Positions 18,574 through 28,584 of a DNA stretch of 64,000 nucleotides are shown here, piece by piece. How positions within the stretch are numbered: position 1 is the first letter of the stretch; every line of letters begins with the position of its first letter. The DNA comes from Hahella sp. CCB-MM4 (lineage in GTDB: Bacteria > Pseudomonadota > Gammaproteobacteria > Pseudomonadales > Oleiphilaceae): NCBI RefSeq assembly GCF_002260525.1, contig NZ_MRYI01000004.1:1-64000 (forward strand). The letters run 5' to 3'. The position numbers and the translations under genes are program-made. The notes beneath the pieces were generated by a model. That model had not been told where the DNA came from. It saw only the letters and a list, made by a program, of their open reading frames with translations, and ran no database searches.

Positions 18574-21500
18574 TTTGACGCTCTCCTTTAGGATCCAGGA
18601 AAATTGGGCTGCAGATTTCTGCTTCGATCACGGAGCCATCCGCTTGGGGATAATAGACGGTCTCACCCATCCGGTTGAGGCCGTTTCTGACCAGGCCCAT
18701 GGCGATACTATGCCCCAGACAGGCACTGTAATAACTGGAGGTAACGTGTCCCAGCATGGTCATTGGAATGGGCTGGTTGGGATTATCCACCGCCTGTGAA
18801 CCTTCAGGGATGACCTTGCGAGGATCCTTGGTCTTCAATCCTACCATTTGTTTCCGGTCGACACGGACACAGTCTTCCCGTTTCATCCCCCGCTTACCAA
18901 CGAAGCTGTAGGGTTTGGTTTCAGCCACACACCAGCTCATGCCCAGATCGTATGGATGCACAGAGCCGTCGGTATCCTGGCCAACGATAATGAAGCCCTT
19001 CTCTGCCCGCAACACGTGCATGGTTTCAGTACCGTATGGTGTCAGGTTATATTTCGCACCATGTTCAAACAGCTTCTTCCAGACATGCATGCCGAAATGC
19101 GCCGGCACGTTGATCTCGTAGGACAGCTCCCCTGTGAACGAAATCCGGAATACCCGCGCAGGAACACCGGCGACGGTGCCTTGACGCCAATCCATGAACT
19201 TGAATGCTTCCTTGTCCAGATCAATATCATCAGTGAGCTCTGCCAGCAGCTTGCGGCTGTTCGGTCCAGCGATACTCATGGTCGCCCAATGGTCGGTCAC
19301 CGAGGTCATATAGACTTCCAGTTCCGGCCATTCAGTCTGGTGATAAAGCTCCAGCCATTCCAGAACCCGGGCAGCACCACCTGATGTAGTGGTCATCAGG
19401 AAGTGGTTCTCTCCCAAACAGGAGGTGACCCCGTCATCGAACACCATACCGTCTTCGCCACACATCAGGCCATAACGACATTTGCCTACCGCCAGCTTGG
19501 CCCAGGCGTTGGTATATATGCGGCTGATGAACTCTCTCGCATCTTTACCCTGGATATCGATTTTACCGAGGGTGGAAGCGTCCAGAACGCCCACGCTGTC
19601 CCGGGTTGCTTTACATTCCCGGTTCAAGGCATCCTGCATGGTTTCGCCGGGTTTTGGATAATACCAGGGGCGTTTCCATTGCCCGACATCCTCAAACTTG
19701 GCACCATTTTCCACATGCCACTCATGCATCGCGGTATAACGCTTTGGATCAAACAGATCCCGGCAGTGCCGTCCTGCGATCGCCCCGAAGGTCACCGGCG
19801 TATAGTTGGGCCGGAATACCGTAGTGCCGGTCTGTGGAATAGTTTTATTCAAAGACTTGGCAGTGATCGCCATGCCGTTGATGTTACCCAGTTTGCCCTG
19901 ATCAGTACCGAAGCCCATTGCGGTATAACGCTTGACGTGCTCGATCGATTCAAAGCCTTCACGGGTAGCCAGTTCGATGCCCGCTGCCGTGACGTCGTTC
20001 TGATAGTCCACGAACTGCTTCGGCGCACGGCTGTTAGGCTTGCTGTGAGGAATCGAGTACAAGGCCATAGCCTCACCTTCAGCCAGCTCATCCACCTTCA
20101 GCTTGGCGACTGCCAGGCCGTCCGTTGAATGCCCCGCATTGGCAGCAGCTAACAGACCTATGTCTGCACCATCTTTAAGGCAGCCGGACAAGCTGTAGTT
20201 ACCGCTGATAGCACCCGCGATCAATTGCTTCTGTACGGTTTCACCAGGTACGAAGCCATGGATATCACTACGCCAGACCGGACGACTTCCGGTATGACAG
20301 GACAAGTGCACCACCGGACTCCAACCACCAGAAGTGGCAATGGTGTCGCAGGTCAACACCGTCCCCTCACCGGTGACTTTATCCCCGTCTGCACTGATTG
20401 GCGCAATCATGGCGCCGTCAACGCGCTTGCCACCTTCGGCCTGAATCACCGCAGAGCCGGTAATAACCTGAATGCCGCGATTCTTAGCTTCGTCAATATA
20501 GGGACCGGTTGGATTTTGTCGGGTATCCACAATCGCAATCACCTTACGACCGGTGTCCTGCCAATCGAAAGCAGTGCGATAGGCATGGTCGTTAGTGGTC
20601 ATCAGCACCAGATTACGCCCTGGAATAACTCCATACTGGCGGATATAGGTCGATACCGAGGAAGCCAGCATGCAGCCTGGAATGTCGTTATTTCCGAACA
20701 CCAGCGGACGTTCATGGGCTCCAGTGGCCAGCACGACCCATTTGGCGCGTACGCGATGCATCCGCTGCCGGGCCTTGCCTTCCGGTGCCTTGTCTGCGAT
20801 GTGGTCTGCCAAACGTTGGTGAATGGTCAGGAAGTTATGGTCGTGATAGCCATTTACCGTCGACTTTGGCAGCAGCAGAACATTTTCGTTTTGCTCAAGC
20901 TCTTCCACGGCTTGCTTGACCCACTGATGGGCAGGTTCCCCATTAACGGTCTCGCGACAGGACAACAAAGAACCACCGAATTCAGCATTCTCATCCGCCA
21001 GAATAACCCGGGCACCTGCACGGGCTGCGGACAAGGCGGCTGACAGACCTGCGGGGCCGGCACCAACCACCAGCACATCAGTATGCTGGTTCATGTGATC
21101 ATAAATGTCCGGATCTCTCTCTCTCGGAGAGCGGCCAAATCCGGCGGCTTTACGAATGAATTTCTCGTACAGTTCCCAGAAAGATTCGGGAAACATAAAG
21201 GTTTTATAGTAAAAACCCGGAGGCAGCATTCGCCCAAAGAACTGACCGATCAATCCCATGACATCGAAGTCGACACTCGGCCACCCGCTGGTCGGCCGAC
21301 AATGCAAACCAGCGTATAGCTCCTGCTGGGTCGCACGGACGTTGGGAATCTGGGTGGCTTCGGTAGCTCCCAGCTGCATGATCGCATTCGGCTCGTCAGC
21401 CCCGGCTGTCATAATGCCCCGGGGACGCCCGTATTTAAAACTGCGCCCGATCACATCCACGCCATTGGCAATAAGCGCTGAGGCCAGAGTATCACCCTCA

Positions 21501-21595
21501 TACCCCTGATATGGCTGATCGTTAAAAAAGAAGGTCAAAGGTTTGTTCCGGTCGATACGCCCACCGGACTTGAGACGGTTTTTCTGTGTTGCCAT
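18566..21595 (-). CDS. soxA: Sarcosine oxidase alpha subunit
   Basis: A 1009-residue alpha subunit. It has an N-terminal 2Fe-2S-ferredoxin-like hydrogen-cyanide-synthase-type region (about 20-110) and an FAD/NAD-binding segment starting VLVVGAGPAGLSAALSAARAG near 177. The C-terminal half is GcvT-like and binds THF (RISFTGELSYEINVP). The complex oxidises sarcosine to glycine, passing the methyl group to THF and electrons to oxygen. Length matches the family. It lies between soxD (11-bp gap) and soxG (overlap). No missing motif was noticed. Confidence 0.97.
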   Translation of the reverse strand: MATQKNRLKSGGRIDRNKPLTFFFNDQPYQGYEGDTLASALIANGVDVIGRSFKYGRPRGIMTAGADEPNAIMQLGATEATQIPNVRATQQELYAGLHCRPTSGWPSVDFDVMGLIGQFFGRMLPPGFYYKTFMFPESFWELYEKFIRKAAGFGRSPRERDPDIYDHMNQHTDVLVVGAGPAGLSAALSAARAGARVILADENAEFGGSLLSCRETVNGEPAHQWVKQAVEELEQNENVLLLPKSTVNGYHDHNFLTIHQRLADHIADKAPEGKARQRMHRVRAKWVVLATGAHERPLVFGNNDIPGCMLASSVSTYIRQYGVIPGRNLVLMTTNDHAYRTAFDWQDTGRKVIAIVDTRQNPTGPYIDEAKNRGIQVITGSAVIQAEGGKRVDGAMIAPISADGDKVTGEGTVLTCDTIATSGGWSPVVHLSCHTGSRPVWRSDIHGFVPGETVQKQLIAGAISGNYSLSGCLKDGADIGLLAAANAGHSTDGLAVAKLKVDELAEGEAMALYSIPHSKPNSRAPKQFVDYQNDVTAAGIELATREGFESIEHVKRYTAMGFGTDQGKLGNINGMAITAKSLNKTIPQTGTTVFRPNYTPVTFGAIAGRHCRDLFDPKRYTAMHEWHVENGAKFEDVGQWKRPWYYPKPGETMQDALNRECKATRDSVGVLDASTLGKIDIQGKDAREFISRIYTNAWAKLAVGKCRYGLMCGEDGMVFDDGVTSCLGENHFLMTTTSGGAARVLEWLELYHQTEWPELEVYMTSVTDHWATMSIAGPNSRKLLAELTDDIDLDKEAFKFMDWRQGTVAGVPARVFRISFTGELSYEINVPAHFGMHVWKKLFEHGAKYNLTPYGTETMHVLRAEKGFIIVGQDTDGSVHPYDLGMSWCVAETKPYSFVGKRGMKREDCVRVDRKQMVGLKTKDPRKVIPEGSQAVDNPNQPIPMTMLGHVTSSYYSACLGHSIAMGLVRNGLNRMGETVYYPQADGSVIEAEICSPIFLDPKGERQNV

Positions 21596-21606
21596 GTTCG
21601 CCTCGC

Positions 21607-21921
21607 TTAAGCCTGTTTAGCAGCAGTTGGATTCTGATCTTGAGCGACTATCGACGGACGCTCGCCCATTTTGTAGACCTCTTTGATTTCGTAGGTCTGG
21701 GTGTCCCGGGTGACATTGAAAAACTTCCGGCAGCCGGTGGCATGTACCCACATTTCGTGATGCAGTCCTCTGGGGTTTTTACGGAAGTACAGATACTCCC
21801 CCCACTCCTCATCGGTACAGGCATCCGGGTCAGCCGGTCGCGCAATATGGGCCTGCCCCTTGGCGTGAAATTCCTCTTCTTCCCGATGCTCTTTGCAATA
21901 CGGACAATAGATGTAAAACAT
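21607..21921 (-). CDS. soxD: Sarcosine oxidase delta subunit
   Basis: The 104-residue zinc-binding delta subunit. Cysteines in YIYCPYC at the start, and a later HATGCRKFFNVTRD box that is a SoxD signature, are present. It bridges the beta and alpha subunits. It lies in standard order B-D-A-G, with 65 bp to soxB and 11 bp to soxA. Confidence 0.95.
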   Translation of the reverse strand: MFYIYCPYCKEHREEEEFHAKGQAHIARPADPDACTDEEWGEYLYFRKNPRGLHHEMWVHATGCRKFFNVTRDTQTYEIKEVYKMGERPSIVAQDQNPTAAKQA

Positions 21922-21986
21922 GCTGCTTTCCCCTTAAACGCCAGCGGCTTTATTCTTGGTGCTTGTCATTTGGATTGCCGGGGTCA

Positions 21987-23240
21987 TCAGTGCGCAACAC
22001 CTGCAGCACCGTGTTCGTCAATCAATGCGCCGTTGTGGAAACGGAACATGGAAAATGGTTTGGCCAATTCATTTGCCGTACCCTTGGCCAGGGTAGCCGC
22101 AAATACGTGACCCGATCCCGGTGTTGCCTTGAATCCACCGGTTCCCCATCCGCAGTTGAAAAACAGGTTCTCCACCGGCGTGTCGGAAATGATCGGGCAG
22201 GCATCCGGACAGGTATCCACAATACCGCCCCACTGCCGGTTCATGCGTACACGGCTGAAGATTGGGAAGAGTTCAACAATGGCCTGCAAAGTATGTTCGA
22301 TGGTCGGATATGAGCCCCGCTGGCCGTACCCGTTATAGCCGTCGATACCGGCACCGATGACCAAGTCACCTTTATCAGACTGGGAAATGTAGCCGTGTAC
22401 GTGGTTTGACATGACCACAGTATCCAGGATCGGCTTGATTGGCTCAGACACCAGAGCTTGCAATGGATGGGACTCGATCGGGAGATCAAAACCTGCCATG
22501 TTGGCGAGAACACCGGAGTTACCAGCCACCACACAACCGATACGGTCTGCCATGATCGGGCCATGCTGCTTGGTATTCACACCAACAGCTGCGCCGTCTT
22601 CTTTCAGGATATCCACCACTTCACATTGCTGGATCAGGTCCACGCCCATGCTGTCTGCAGCGCGCGCGAATCCCCAGGCTACCGCATCGTGACGGGCCAC
22701 ACCTGCTCTGGGCTGCCAGGAAGCACCCAGGACGGGATAGCGGGTATTGGCTGAACAATCCATGATCGGCACCAGCTCCTGAACCTGCCGGGCATCCAGA
22801 ACTTCCCCATCGATTCCGTTAAGACGGTTGGCATTCACACGTCTCTGAATATCCCGCATATCCTGCAGAGTGTGCCCAAGGTTCAATACCCCGCGCTGGG
22901 AAAACATCACGTTGTAGTTCAGATCCTGGGACAGGCCTTCCCACAACTTCATGGCATGCTCATAAAGATGCGCCGCTTCGTCCCACAAATAGTTGGAACG
23001 AACAATCGTGGTATTACGGGCCGTATTACCGCCACCGAGATAGCCTTTCTCGACAACGGCAACATTGGTGATATTGTGAACCTTGGCGAGATAGTAGGCT
23101 GTCGCCAGACCATGGCCACCGCCACCTACAATAATGACGTCATACTTCTTCTTCGGTTTGGGATTACGCCAGACCCGCTGCCAGTTTTCATGATAAGTCA
23201 GGGCGTGTTTCAGCAGCCCGAAACCTGAATATTTTTGCAT
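21987..23240 (-). CDS. soxB: Sarcosine oxidase beta subunit
   Basis: The 417-residue catalytic beta subunit. The FAD-binding Rossmann motif is [20 protein letters not shown] at about residue 34, and the covalent-FMN-type region and the late [15 protein letters not shown] box are present. It oxidises sarcosine at the flavin and transfers the methylene to folate in the alpha subunit. First sox gene of the run; 118 bp separate it from sdaA upstream. Confidence 0.96.
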   Translation of the reverse strand: MQKYSGFGLLKHALTYHENWQRVWRNPKPKKKYDVIIVGGGGHGLATAYYLAKVHNITNVAVVEKGYLGGGNTARNTTIVRSNYLWDEAAHLYEHAMKLWEGLSQDLNYNVMFSQRGVLNLGHTLQDMRDIQRRVNANRLNGIDGEVLDARQVQELVPIMDCSANTRYPVLGASWQPRAGVARHDAVAWGFARAADSMGVDLIQQCEVVDILKEDGAAVGVNTKQHGPIMADRIGCVVAGNSGVLANMAGFDLPIESHPLQALVSEPIKPILDTVVMSNHVHGYISQSDKGDLVIGAGIDGYNGYGQRGSYPTIEHTLQAIVELFPIFSRVRMNRQWGGIVDTCPDACPIISDTPVENLFFNCGWGTGGFKATPGSGHVFAATLAKGTANELAKPFSMFRFHNGALIDEHGAAGVAH

Positions 23241-23358
23241 TATTTGACCCTCTTATTGGAATCTGACGTCCCCAGATACACTTGAACCATCTTCCTCAGC
23301 CAGGTAGGCAAAGCGATAGCCACCATGTCCGAATAACTTGTTGCCCGTTGTGTGCAGA

Positions 23359-24741
23359 TCAACATTCAATAACATTGACTGCCAGCCCCCCGCGGGAGGT
23401 TTCCTTATATTTGTCCAGCATGTCCAGACCGGTATCCCGCATGGTTTTGATGACCTTATCCAGGGATACAAAGTGCTCACCATTGCCCCGCATTGCCATG
23501 ACGGCGGCATTAATTGCCTTTACTGCCGCCATCGCATTGCGCTCGATACAAGGCACCTGTACCAGTCCGCCAATAGGATCGCAAGTCAGCCCGAGATGGT
23601 GCTCCATGCCGATTTCCGCAGCATTTTCCACCTGTTCAGGAGAGCCCCCGGTTGCTTCCGCCAGACCGGCAGCCGCCATCGCGCAGGCCGAGCCGACTTC
23701 TCCCTGACAGCCTACTTCGGCACCGGATATAGAGGCATTTTCCTTGAATAGAATACCGATCGCAGCCGACGTTAACAGGAAGCGGATAACGCCTTCCTCA
23801 TCAGAGTTTGGACAAAAATGGGAATAATAGTGCAGCACGGCGGGAATGATACCGGCGGCCCCATTGGTAGGTGCGGTCACCATGCGGCCACCGGCAGCAT
23901 TTTCTTCATTCACGGCCAGCGCGTATAGATTGACCCAGTCCATGGCTCCCAAAGAAGGCGAGATCATGTCCATACGGGTTTTGTTTTTCAAATCCCGGTG
24001 AAGAGCCGCAGCCCGTCTCTTAACCTTGAGTCCACCCGGCAATATACCTTCGTTGCGGATACCGTTCTGGACACATTCTTTCATCACGCCCCAGATCTGC
24101 AGTATCCCGGCCCGGATTTCCTCTTCACTACGCCAGACCTTTTCGTTCTCCAGCATAATGTCGGAAATCGACATGTCATTATCACGGCAGAGCTTCAACA
24201 GCTCGGCACCGGACTTGAACGGATACGGCAAACGAGTGGTGTCTTCGACGATCCGATCAGCGCCGGCCGCCTTGTCATCCACCACGAATCCACCACCCAC
24301 TGAATAATAGGTTTTCTCGCTTACCATGCGATCTTCAGCATCATAAGCGCTGAAAATCATGCCGTTCGGATGATAAGGGAGAGTTTCCTTACGATGGTAG
24401 ATAAGGTCGTCCGACTCGTTGAAACTGATTTCATGGCTCCCCAGCAGATTCATCCTGCAGGAGGTCACAATTTCCTCCATACGAGGGTTCACGATTGTCG
24501 GGTCAATCAAGTCCGGGACATGCCCTTCAAGACCCAACACAACCGCAGGCCCGGTACCGTGCCCTTTTCCGGTCGCGCCCAATGAACCAAATAATTGAGA
24601 ACGAACCCGGCAAACCTGGGGAAGAACACCATTGTCTTGCAAGGCACTCACAAACATTTGAGCCGCTTTCATCGGCCCAACCGTATGGGAGCTGGAAGGG
24701 CCGATACCGATCTTCAGCATGTCAAACAGGCTTATCGCCAT
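23359..24741 (-). CDS. sdaA: L-serine ammonia-lyase (iron-sulphur type)
   Basis: A 460-residue one-chain L-serine dehydratase that turns serine into pyruvate and ammonia. It starts [23 protein letters not shown], the family signature (quoted in part: [11 protein letters not shown]), and has the late [20 protein letters not shown] region plus other cysteines for the 4Fe-4S cluster. It sits between glyA and soxB. Sarcosine yields glycine, SHMT converts glycine to serine, and SdaA feeds that into pyruvate. This makes the cluster a full path from sarcosine to central metabolism. Confidence 0.96.
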   Translation of the reverse strand: MAISLFDMLKIGIGPSSSHTVGPMKAAQMFVSALQDNGVLPQVCRVRSQLFGSLGATGKGHGTGPAVVLGLEGHVPDLIDPTIVNPRMEEIVTSCRMNLLGSHEISFNESDDLIYHRKETLPYHPNGMIFSAYDAEDRMVSEKTYYSVGGGFVVDDKAAGADRIVEDTTRLPYPFKSGAELLKLCRDNDMSISDIMLENEKVWRSEEEIRAGILQIWGVMKECVQNGIRNEGILPGGLKVKRRAAALHRDLKNKTRMDMISPSLGAMDWVNLYALAVNEENAAGGRMVTAPTNGAAGIIPAVLHYYSHFCPNSDEEGVIRFLLTSAAIGILFKENASISGAEVGCQGEVGSACAMAAAGLAEATGGSPEQVENAAEIGMEHHLGLTCDPIGGLVQVPCIERNAMAAVKAINAAVMAMRGNGEHFVSLDKVIKTMRDTGLDMLDKYKETSRGGLAVNVIEC

Positions 24742-24834
24742 GGCTCTTCCCTCATTTTACTTCATGAAGTACCGGCCGCTGGAGCGACCGGTAACAATAT
24801 AGATCAAACTGCTCAACCGTCACTGATGGCTTTC

Positions 24835-26097
24835 CTAACGGTAAGCCGGGTAGTCAAGGCAGTACCCACGTACTTTCTCTTTAACGGAGGCAATTGTCTC
24901 TTCAACATTCCCCGCCTGCATGGCGTCGAGAATGTCGGCAATCCAACCCGCCAGCGCTGAACACTGCGCCTCTTTCATTCCCCGGGTAGTGATGACAGGC
25001 GAACCAATTCGCAGACCGGAAGTGACAAAAGGTGTCTGTGGGTCATTGGGAACCGCATTCTTGTTCACAGTGATGCTGGCTCTGCCAAGGGCAGCGTCGG
25101 CATCTTTACCGGTCAGCCCCTGTTTCACCAGGCTCAGGAGGAACAAGTGATTTTCGGTGCCACCGGAGACCACATCGTATCCACGCTCGATAAAGACATT
25201 GGCCATGGCCTGGGCGTTCTTGACGACCTGCTCCTGATATTCTTTGAATTCAGGCTCCAGCGCCTCTTTGAAGCTCACCGCTTTGGCGGCGATTACATGC
25301 ATCAAAGGACCACCCTGCCCGCCGGGGAATACCGCCGAGTTCAATTTCTTTTCCAGATCCGGATCGGCTTTCGCCAGAATCAGACCACCACGAGGGCCCC
25401 TCAGGGTTTTATGGGTGGTTGTGGTCACAACATGAGCATGAGGGACCGGGTTGGGATAAACCCCCGCCGCAACCAGACCCGCTACGTGAGCCATATCAAC
25501 GAACAGATAAGCGCCCACGGAATCAGCAATCTCCCGGAACTTTGCCCAATCCACGATTCGTGAATAAGCAGAGAAGCCTGCGACGATCATTTTAGGCTGA
25601 TGCTCTTTCGCAAGGGCTTCCACCTGCGCGTAATCAATTTCACCGGTGTTTTCATCCAATCCATATTGAACCGCGTTGTAGATCTTGCCGGAGAAATTCA
25701 CGTGAGAACCGTGAGTGAGGTGGCCGCCATGAGCCAAGCTCATACCCAACACAGTCTCCCCTGGCTTTACCAACGCCATGTACACCGCGGCATTTGCCTG
25801 AGATCCGGAATGTGGCTGTACGTTCGCGTAATCCGCTCCAAACAGCTCTTTAGCCCGATCAATGGCCAGCTGCTCGACTTTATCCACATATTCGCAGCCA
25901 CCGTAGTAGCGCTTTTCTGGATATCCTTCCGCATATTTGTTGGTCAGGCAGGATCCCTGGGCTTCCATCACTCTTGGACTGGTATAGTTTTCCGAGGCAA
26001 TAAGCTCAATATGATCTTCCTGGCGCGTTTCCTCTTCCTTCATCGCAGCCCACAGGGCTTCGTCGTAGCTGGCTATTTTGTCTTGTTTTGAAAACAT
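24835..26097 (-). CDS. glyA: Serine hydroxymethyltransferase
   Basis: A 420-residue PLP enzyme that interconverts glycine plus methylene-THF and serine. Seen: the N-terminal [35 protein letters not shown], the PLP lysine Lys230 in [14 protein letters not shown], and the usual C-terminus. It is first in the run glyA-sdaA-soxBDAG-purU and probably carries the promoter. Many gammaproteobacteria keep a second housekeeping glyA elsewhere; this copy looks dedicated to sarcosine catabolism by position. Confidence 0.97.
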   Translation of the reverse strand: MFSKQDKIASYDEALWAAMKEEETRQEDHIELIASENYTSPRVMEAQGSCLTNKYAEGYPEKRYYGGCEYVDKVEQLAIDRAKELFGADYANVQPHSGSQANAAVYMALVKPGETVLGMSLAHGGHLTHGSHVNFSGKIYNAVQYGLDENTGEIDYAQVEALAKEHQPKMIVAGFSAYSRIVDWAKFREIADSVGAYLFVDMAHVAGLVAAGVYPNPVPHAHVVTTTTHKTLRGPRGGLILAKADPDLEKKLNSAVFPGGQGGPLMHVIAAKAVSFKEALEPEFKEYQEQVVKNAQAMANVFIERGYDVVSGGTENHLFLLSLVKQGLTGKDADAALGRASITVNKNAVPNDPQTPFVTSGLRIGSPVITTRGMKEAQCSALAGWIADILDAMQAGNVEETIASVKEKVRGYCLDYPAYR

Positions 26098-26400
26098 ATC
26101 GGCGATTCCTCAACCACGTGCTGGCCCGGTTCTGTGTGCTGACACCGTATATCCGGTGAAACCCAGGCAATCATTGATTTTCGGAGATAGTAATCTGTGC
26201 CCCCCTGCCCTGTGTGCTTACCCACGACACGCATATGATAATTTGCGACAGTCAAAATGACGTTATCGGACTATTCCGCAATCTGCCGGAGCCCTGTCAA
26301 TTCCGCCGCTGGCGGACTGTGAATTACTGTCCATTTGGCAACCCCTGAACTATTCTTCATTTAGAAATTTTCGATATATACAAGCCTATTCAGACAACTG
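26098..26400. promoter_or_regulatory. Divergent intergenic region upstream of glyA with direct repeat and palindrome
   Basis: 303 bp between glyA (minus) and the 26401 gene (plus). On the minus strand, two TGTCG boxes (26225-26229 and 26246-26250) lie exactly 21 bp apart, the two-turn spacing typical of AraC-family sites, as used by GbdR-type regulators of sarcosine genes. Other elements are CCGCC-gct-GGCGG (26303-26315) and an imperfect palindrome GGACTGTGAATTACTGTCC (26314-26332), the latter 68 bp before the plus-strand gene. No glycine-riboswitch motif is visible. Confidence 0.4.
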
Positions 26401-27201
26401 ATGAATCCACCGCCCATTGCCCGTCAAACCTGTTACAGAGCCGTTATCGCTCTGACATTCCTGCTTTTCCTGCTTGAAGCCAGCGCAGAAGACAGAAAGA
26501 GGATCAATTATCTTGTCGTGGAAGACCTTGCCACGCCTTTCCAGATAGCTTCGACGGGAGTGCATAAGGGGGGAATCATTAGCGACATTGTGGATGAAGT
26601 CTTTAGCGATTCAGACTACGAAATCAAGGCTGTCACTTATCCTGTCAAACGCCTGCACCTTTTTGTACGAGAGAGCAACCCCGGTCTGTGGATCACTTAT
26701 GACGCGAAAGTGTGGAATTCCATGGCTGACGTGGGACATATGATTGACGCCCCCCTTTTCACGGTCAAACACAGCTTTCTTACCTGCAGCCCTCCGGTAG
26801 TACCTTTCACAGATGATGCCGCACTTTATGGAGCTCAAATCGCCATACTGGATAACTTTGACTATCCGGAACTGGAGCAGCTTGCTTCGAATGGGAGACT
26901 GACACTGGTGCCGGTGGAGAACTACCAACGAGGGTTTAACCTGGTGACCGCCCATCGGGTATCGGGATTCGTCGAGATGGAAATTCGTCTTAAATATAAT
27001 CTAAAGAAGTATGACACTCGAGCTGACTGCCTGACATTTCTGGACTTCAGCCCCATTATCGCCCCCTATGATATTTATCTGGTGGTCAGCAATACTGCCT
27101 CACCAGACACTATTCAATTTATCAGAGAACGAATTCTTCATATGCGGGAGTCAGGGGAAATTAAAGCGATTCTAGGTCGCTATCAAACAAGTACTGATTA
27201 G
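26401..27201 (+). CDS. Periplasmic solute-binding-like protein (amino-acid-binding fold)
   Basis: A 266-residue exported protein with a signal peptide (AVIALTFLLFLLEASA) and a type-2 periplasmic binding fold: NYLVVEDLATPFQ, a KGGIISDIVDEVF segment where a PBPb protein contacts its ligand, YPVKRLHLFV, and a C-terminal IQFIRERILHMRESGEIKAILGRY helix region. Such stand-alone proteins, common in marine gammaproteobacteria, often lack a matching transporter and may sense or bind small molecules. No permease lies nearby. It is divergent from glyA and convergent with the GTPase gene, 15 bp away. Confidence 0.8.
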   Translation: MNPPPIARQTCYRAVIALTFLLFLLEASAEDRKRINYLVVEDLATPFQIASTGVHKGGIISDIVDEVFSDSDYEIKAVTYPVKRLHLFVRESNPGLWITYDAKVWNSMADVGHMIDAPLFTVKHSFLTCSPPVVPFTDDAALYGAQIAILDNFDYPELEQLASNGRLTLVPVENYQRGFNLVTAHRVSGFVEMEIRLKYNLKKYDTRADCLTFLDFSPIIAPYDIYLVVSNTASPDTIQFIRERILHMRESGEIKAILGRYQTSTD

Positions 27202-27216
27202 GCCGGATATTCGATT

Positions 27217-28584
27217 CTAGCCAAAACTTTCCATCATACTTTCAACCAATTTCTCCCTTTCCCTGGAAAAGAATTCGTCGGACTTTCCTCTTAACGAAGA
27301 CCATCGTGGATGCTGTCTGGCCGTCTGAATCCAGGTCTTCCACTGGTTTGGCAGTTGGGTGTTAAAGGCATTACCGATACTGATGCCGCTTTGTGAAGCA
27401 TGCCCGCGATGCTGCAGTGCCTGATACAGTACGGCCTGTCTGAACCACAGAATCTTCAACGTGTTTTCGTCAATGCAAATAAACTGACTGCCGGTGATTT
27501 TTGATGCAATCTCATCTTTATAACGCCGCCCTGCGGTCCACATAAAACCCGCTGCGGCTCCCAAAGCTGCTGCGGCACCGAGGGTGAGTCCACCGGTCAT
27601 GGCGTCAATTCCAACACCGACGGCAGCTCCTTTGGCAGCATTACTACCAGCATCCAGGCCAAATTCCCTTAAATTACCCGGATCAAACAGATCCAACTCC
27701 CATCTTCCGTTGGTGATCGGGAGTTCCTCGTTTTTAACATCCCGGTCATCAAAATGAAAAATCCGCAGCAATTCATGTATCCCCCTTTCCTCGGCCTTGC
27801 GAACCAGACGGTGAAAAGGTCGTCTTAAAATGCCACTGTCTCCGGGCTCAGATTCATCCACAGACTGCTCCTGTCGGTAGGACGCCACATCCACCATCAA
27901 TTCAGCAATAATGCGTCGGGCAGCCTTTAACTGCGCCTGCCACTGCTGCTGCCTTGCGTCGATCAGCTGCTGAATCTGATCATGCCGCGAGGCCATCAAA
28001 GCCTGCATCTTCTGATACAGCCTCTTTTCATCCTCAAAATTGAAAATCACCGTGTCGAATTCCACCACCGCATGCAATCCCAGATCAGCCAGACTGTGTT
28101 GCCAGGAAGCGACCAGGGAGTGTTCATCTTTAATGAAATTTAAAACCGGAATCACCGGTTTTGCGGACATGGCGATCACCTTGAGTTCATCCCTGTACTT
28201 ACCCAGTACCGGCTCCCGGCTGTCGATCACGTAAAAAATAAGGTCATCCTCAAGAAGCTGGCGAATCACCTTGGCCTCTTGATCAAACTCCGTATCCGGA
28301 GGCAGTCCGTCCAGAAAACGCTTAAGCTTCTCCCTTCCTTCGCCACCACTGAGATTGTCAATCGCCGCCAACAGGCCAATGGAGTCTTCCAGTCCGGGAG
28401 TATCATAAAGATTGATCACCTTCTTGCCGTTGATCAGCAGACTCCCTCCTTCCACATGGCGGGTGGTTCCCGGACTGATTGCGACTTCTCCAAACCCCTG
28501 ATCCCTTAGAAGGGTCCGCATCATTGAGGTCTTACCGGCATTGGTATGACCCACAATAGCCACCGATATGATGCCTTTATCCAT
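27217..28584 (-). CDS. Era-like GTPase with DUF3482
   Basis: A 455-residue GTP-binding protein. The G domain opens with VAIVGHTNAGKTSMM (Walker A), has a NLYDTPGLED G3 motif, and a guanine-binding NFIKD in PVLNFIKDEH. The rest matches DUF3482, with an Ala/Gly-rich hydrophobic hairpin (AAALGAAAGFMW) at about 335-352 that may insert in membranes. It overlaps the DUF2868 gene by 8 bp, and the two families almost always occur as a pair. The role of the pair is unknown; membrane-associated transport or stress function is speculation. Confidence 0.88.
   Translation of the reverse strand: MDKGIISVAIVGHTNAGKTSMMRTLLRDQGFGEVAISPGTTRHVEGGSLLINGKKVINLYDTPGLEDSIGLLAAIDNLSGGEGREKLKRFLDGLPPDTEFDQEAKVIRQLLEDDLIFYVIDSREPVLGKYRDELKVIAMSAKPVIPVLNFIKDEHSLVASWQHSLADLGLHAVVEFDTVIFNFEDEKRLYQKMQALMASRHDQIQQLIDARQQQWQAQLKAARRIIAELMVDVASYRQEQSVDESEPGDSGILRRPFHRLVRKAEERGIHELLRIFHFDDRDVKNEELPITNGRWELDLFDPGNLREFGLDAGSNAAKGAAVGVGIDAMTGGLTLGAAAALGAAAGFMWTAGRRYKDEIASKITGSQFICIDENTLKILWFRQAVLYQALQHRGHASQSGISIGNAFNTQLPNQWKTWIQTARQHPRWSSLRGKSDEFFSREREKLVESMMESFG

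Noticed and set aside
19403-20128. Long frame opposite soxA (also 7950-8480 opposite the acyl-CoA dehydrogenase and 49358-49963 opposite gspF)
   Set aside because: These are antisense shadows of well-identified genes, with composition typical of reversed codons.
26098-26400. Glycine riboswitch upstream of glyA
   Set aside because: Neither the GGAGAG-type nor the GCCGAAGG-type core of glycine aptamers is visible on the transcribed strand.
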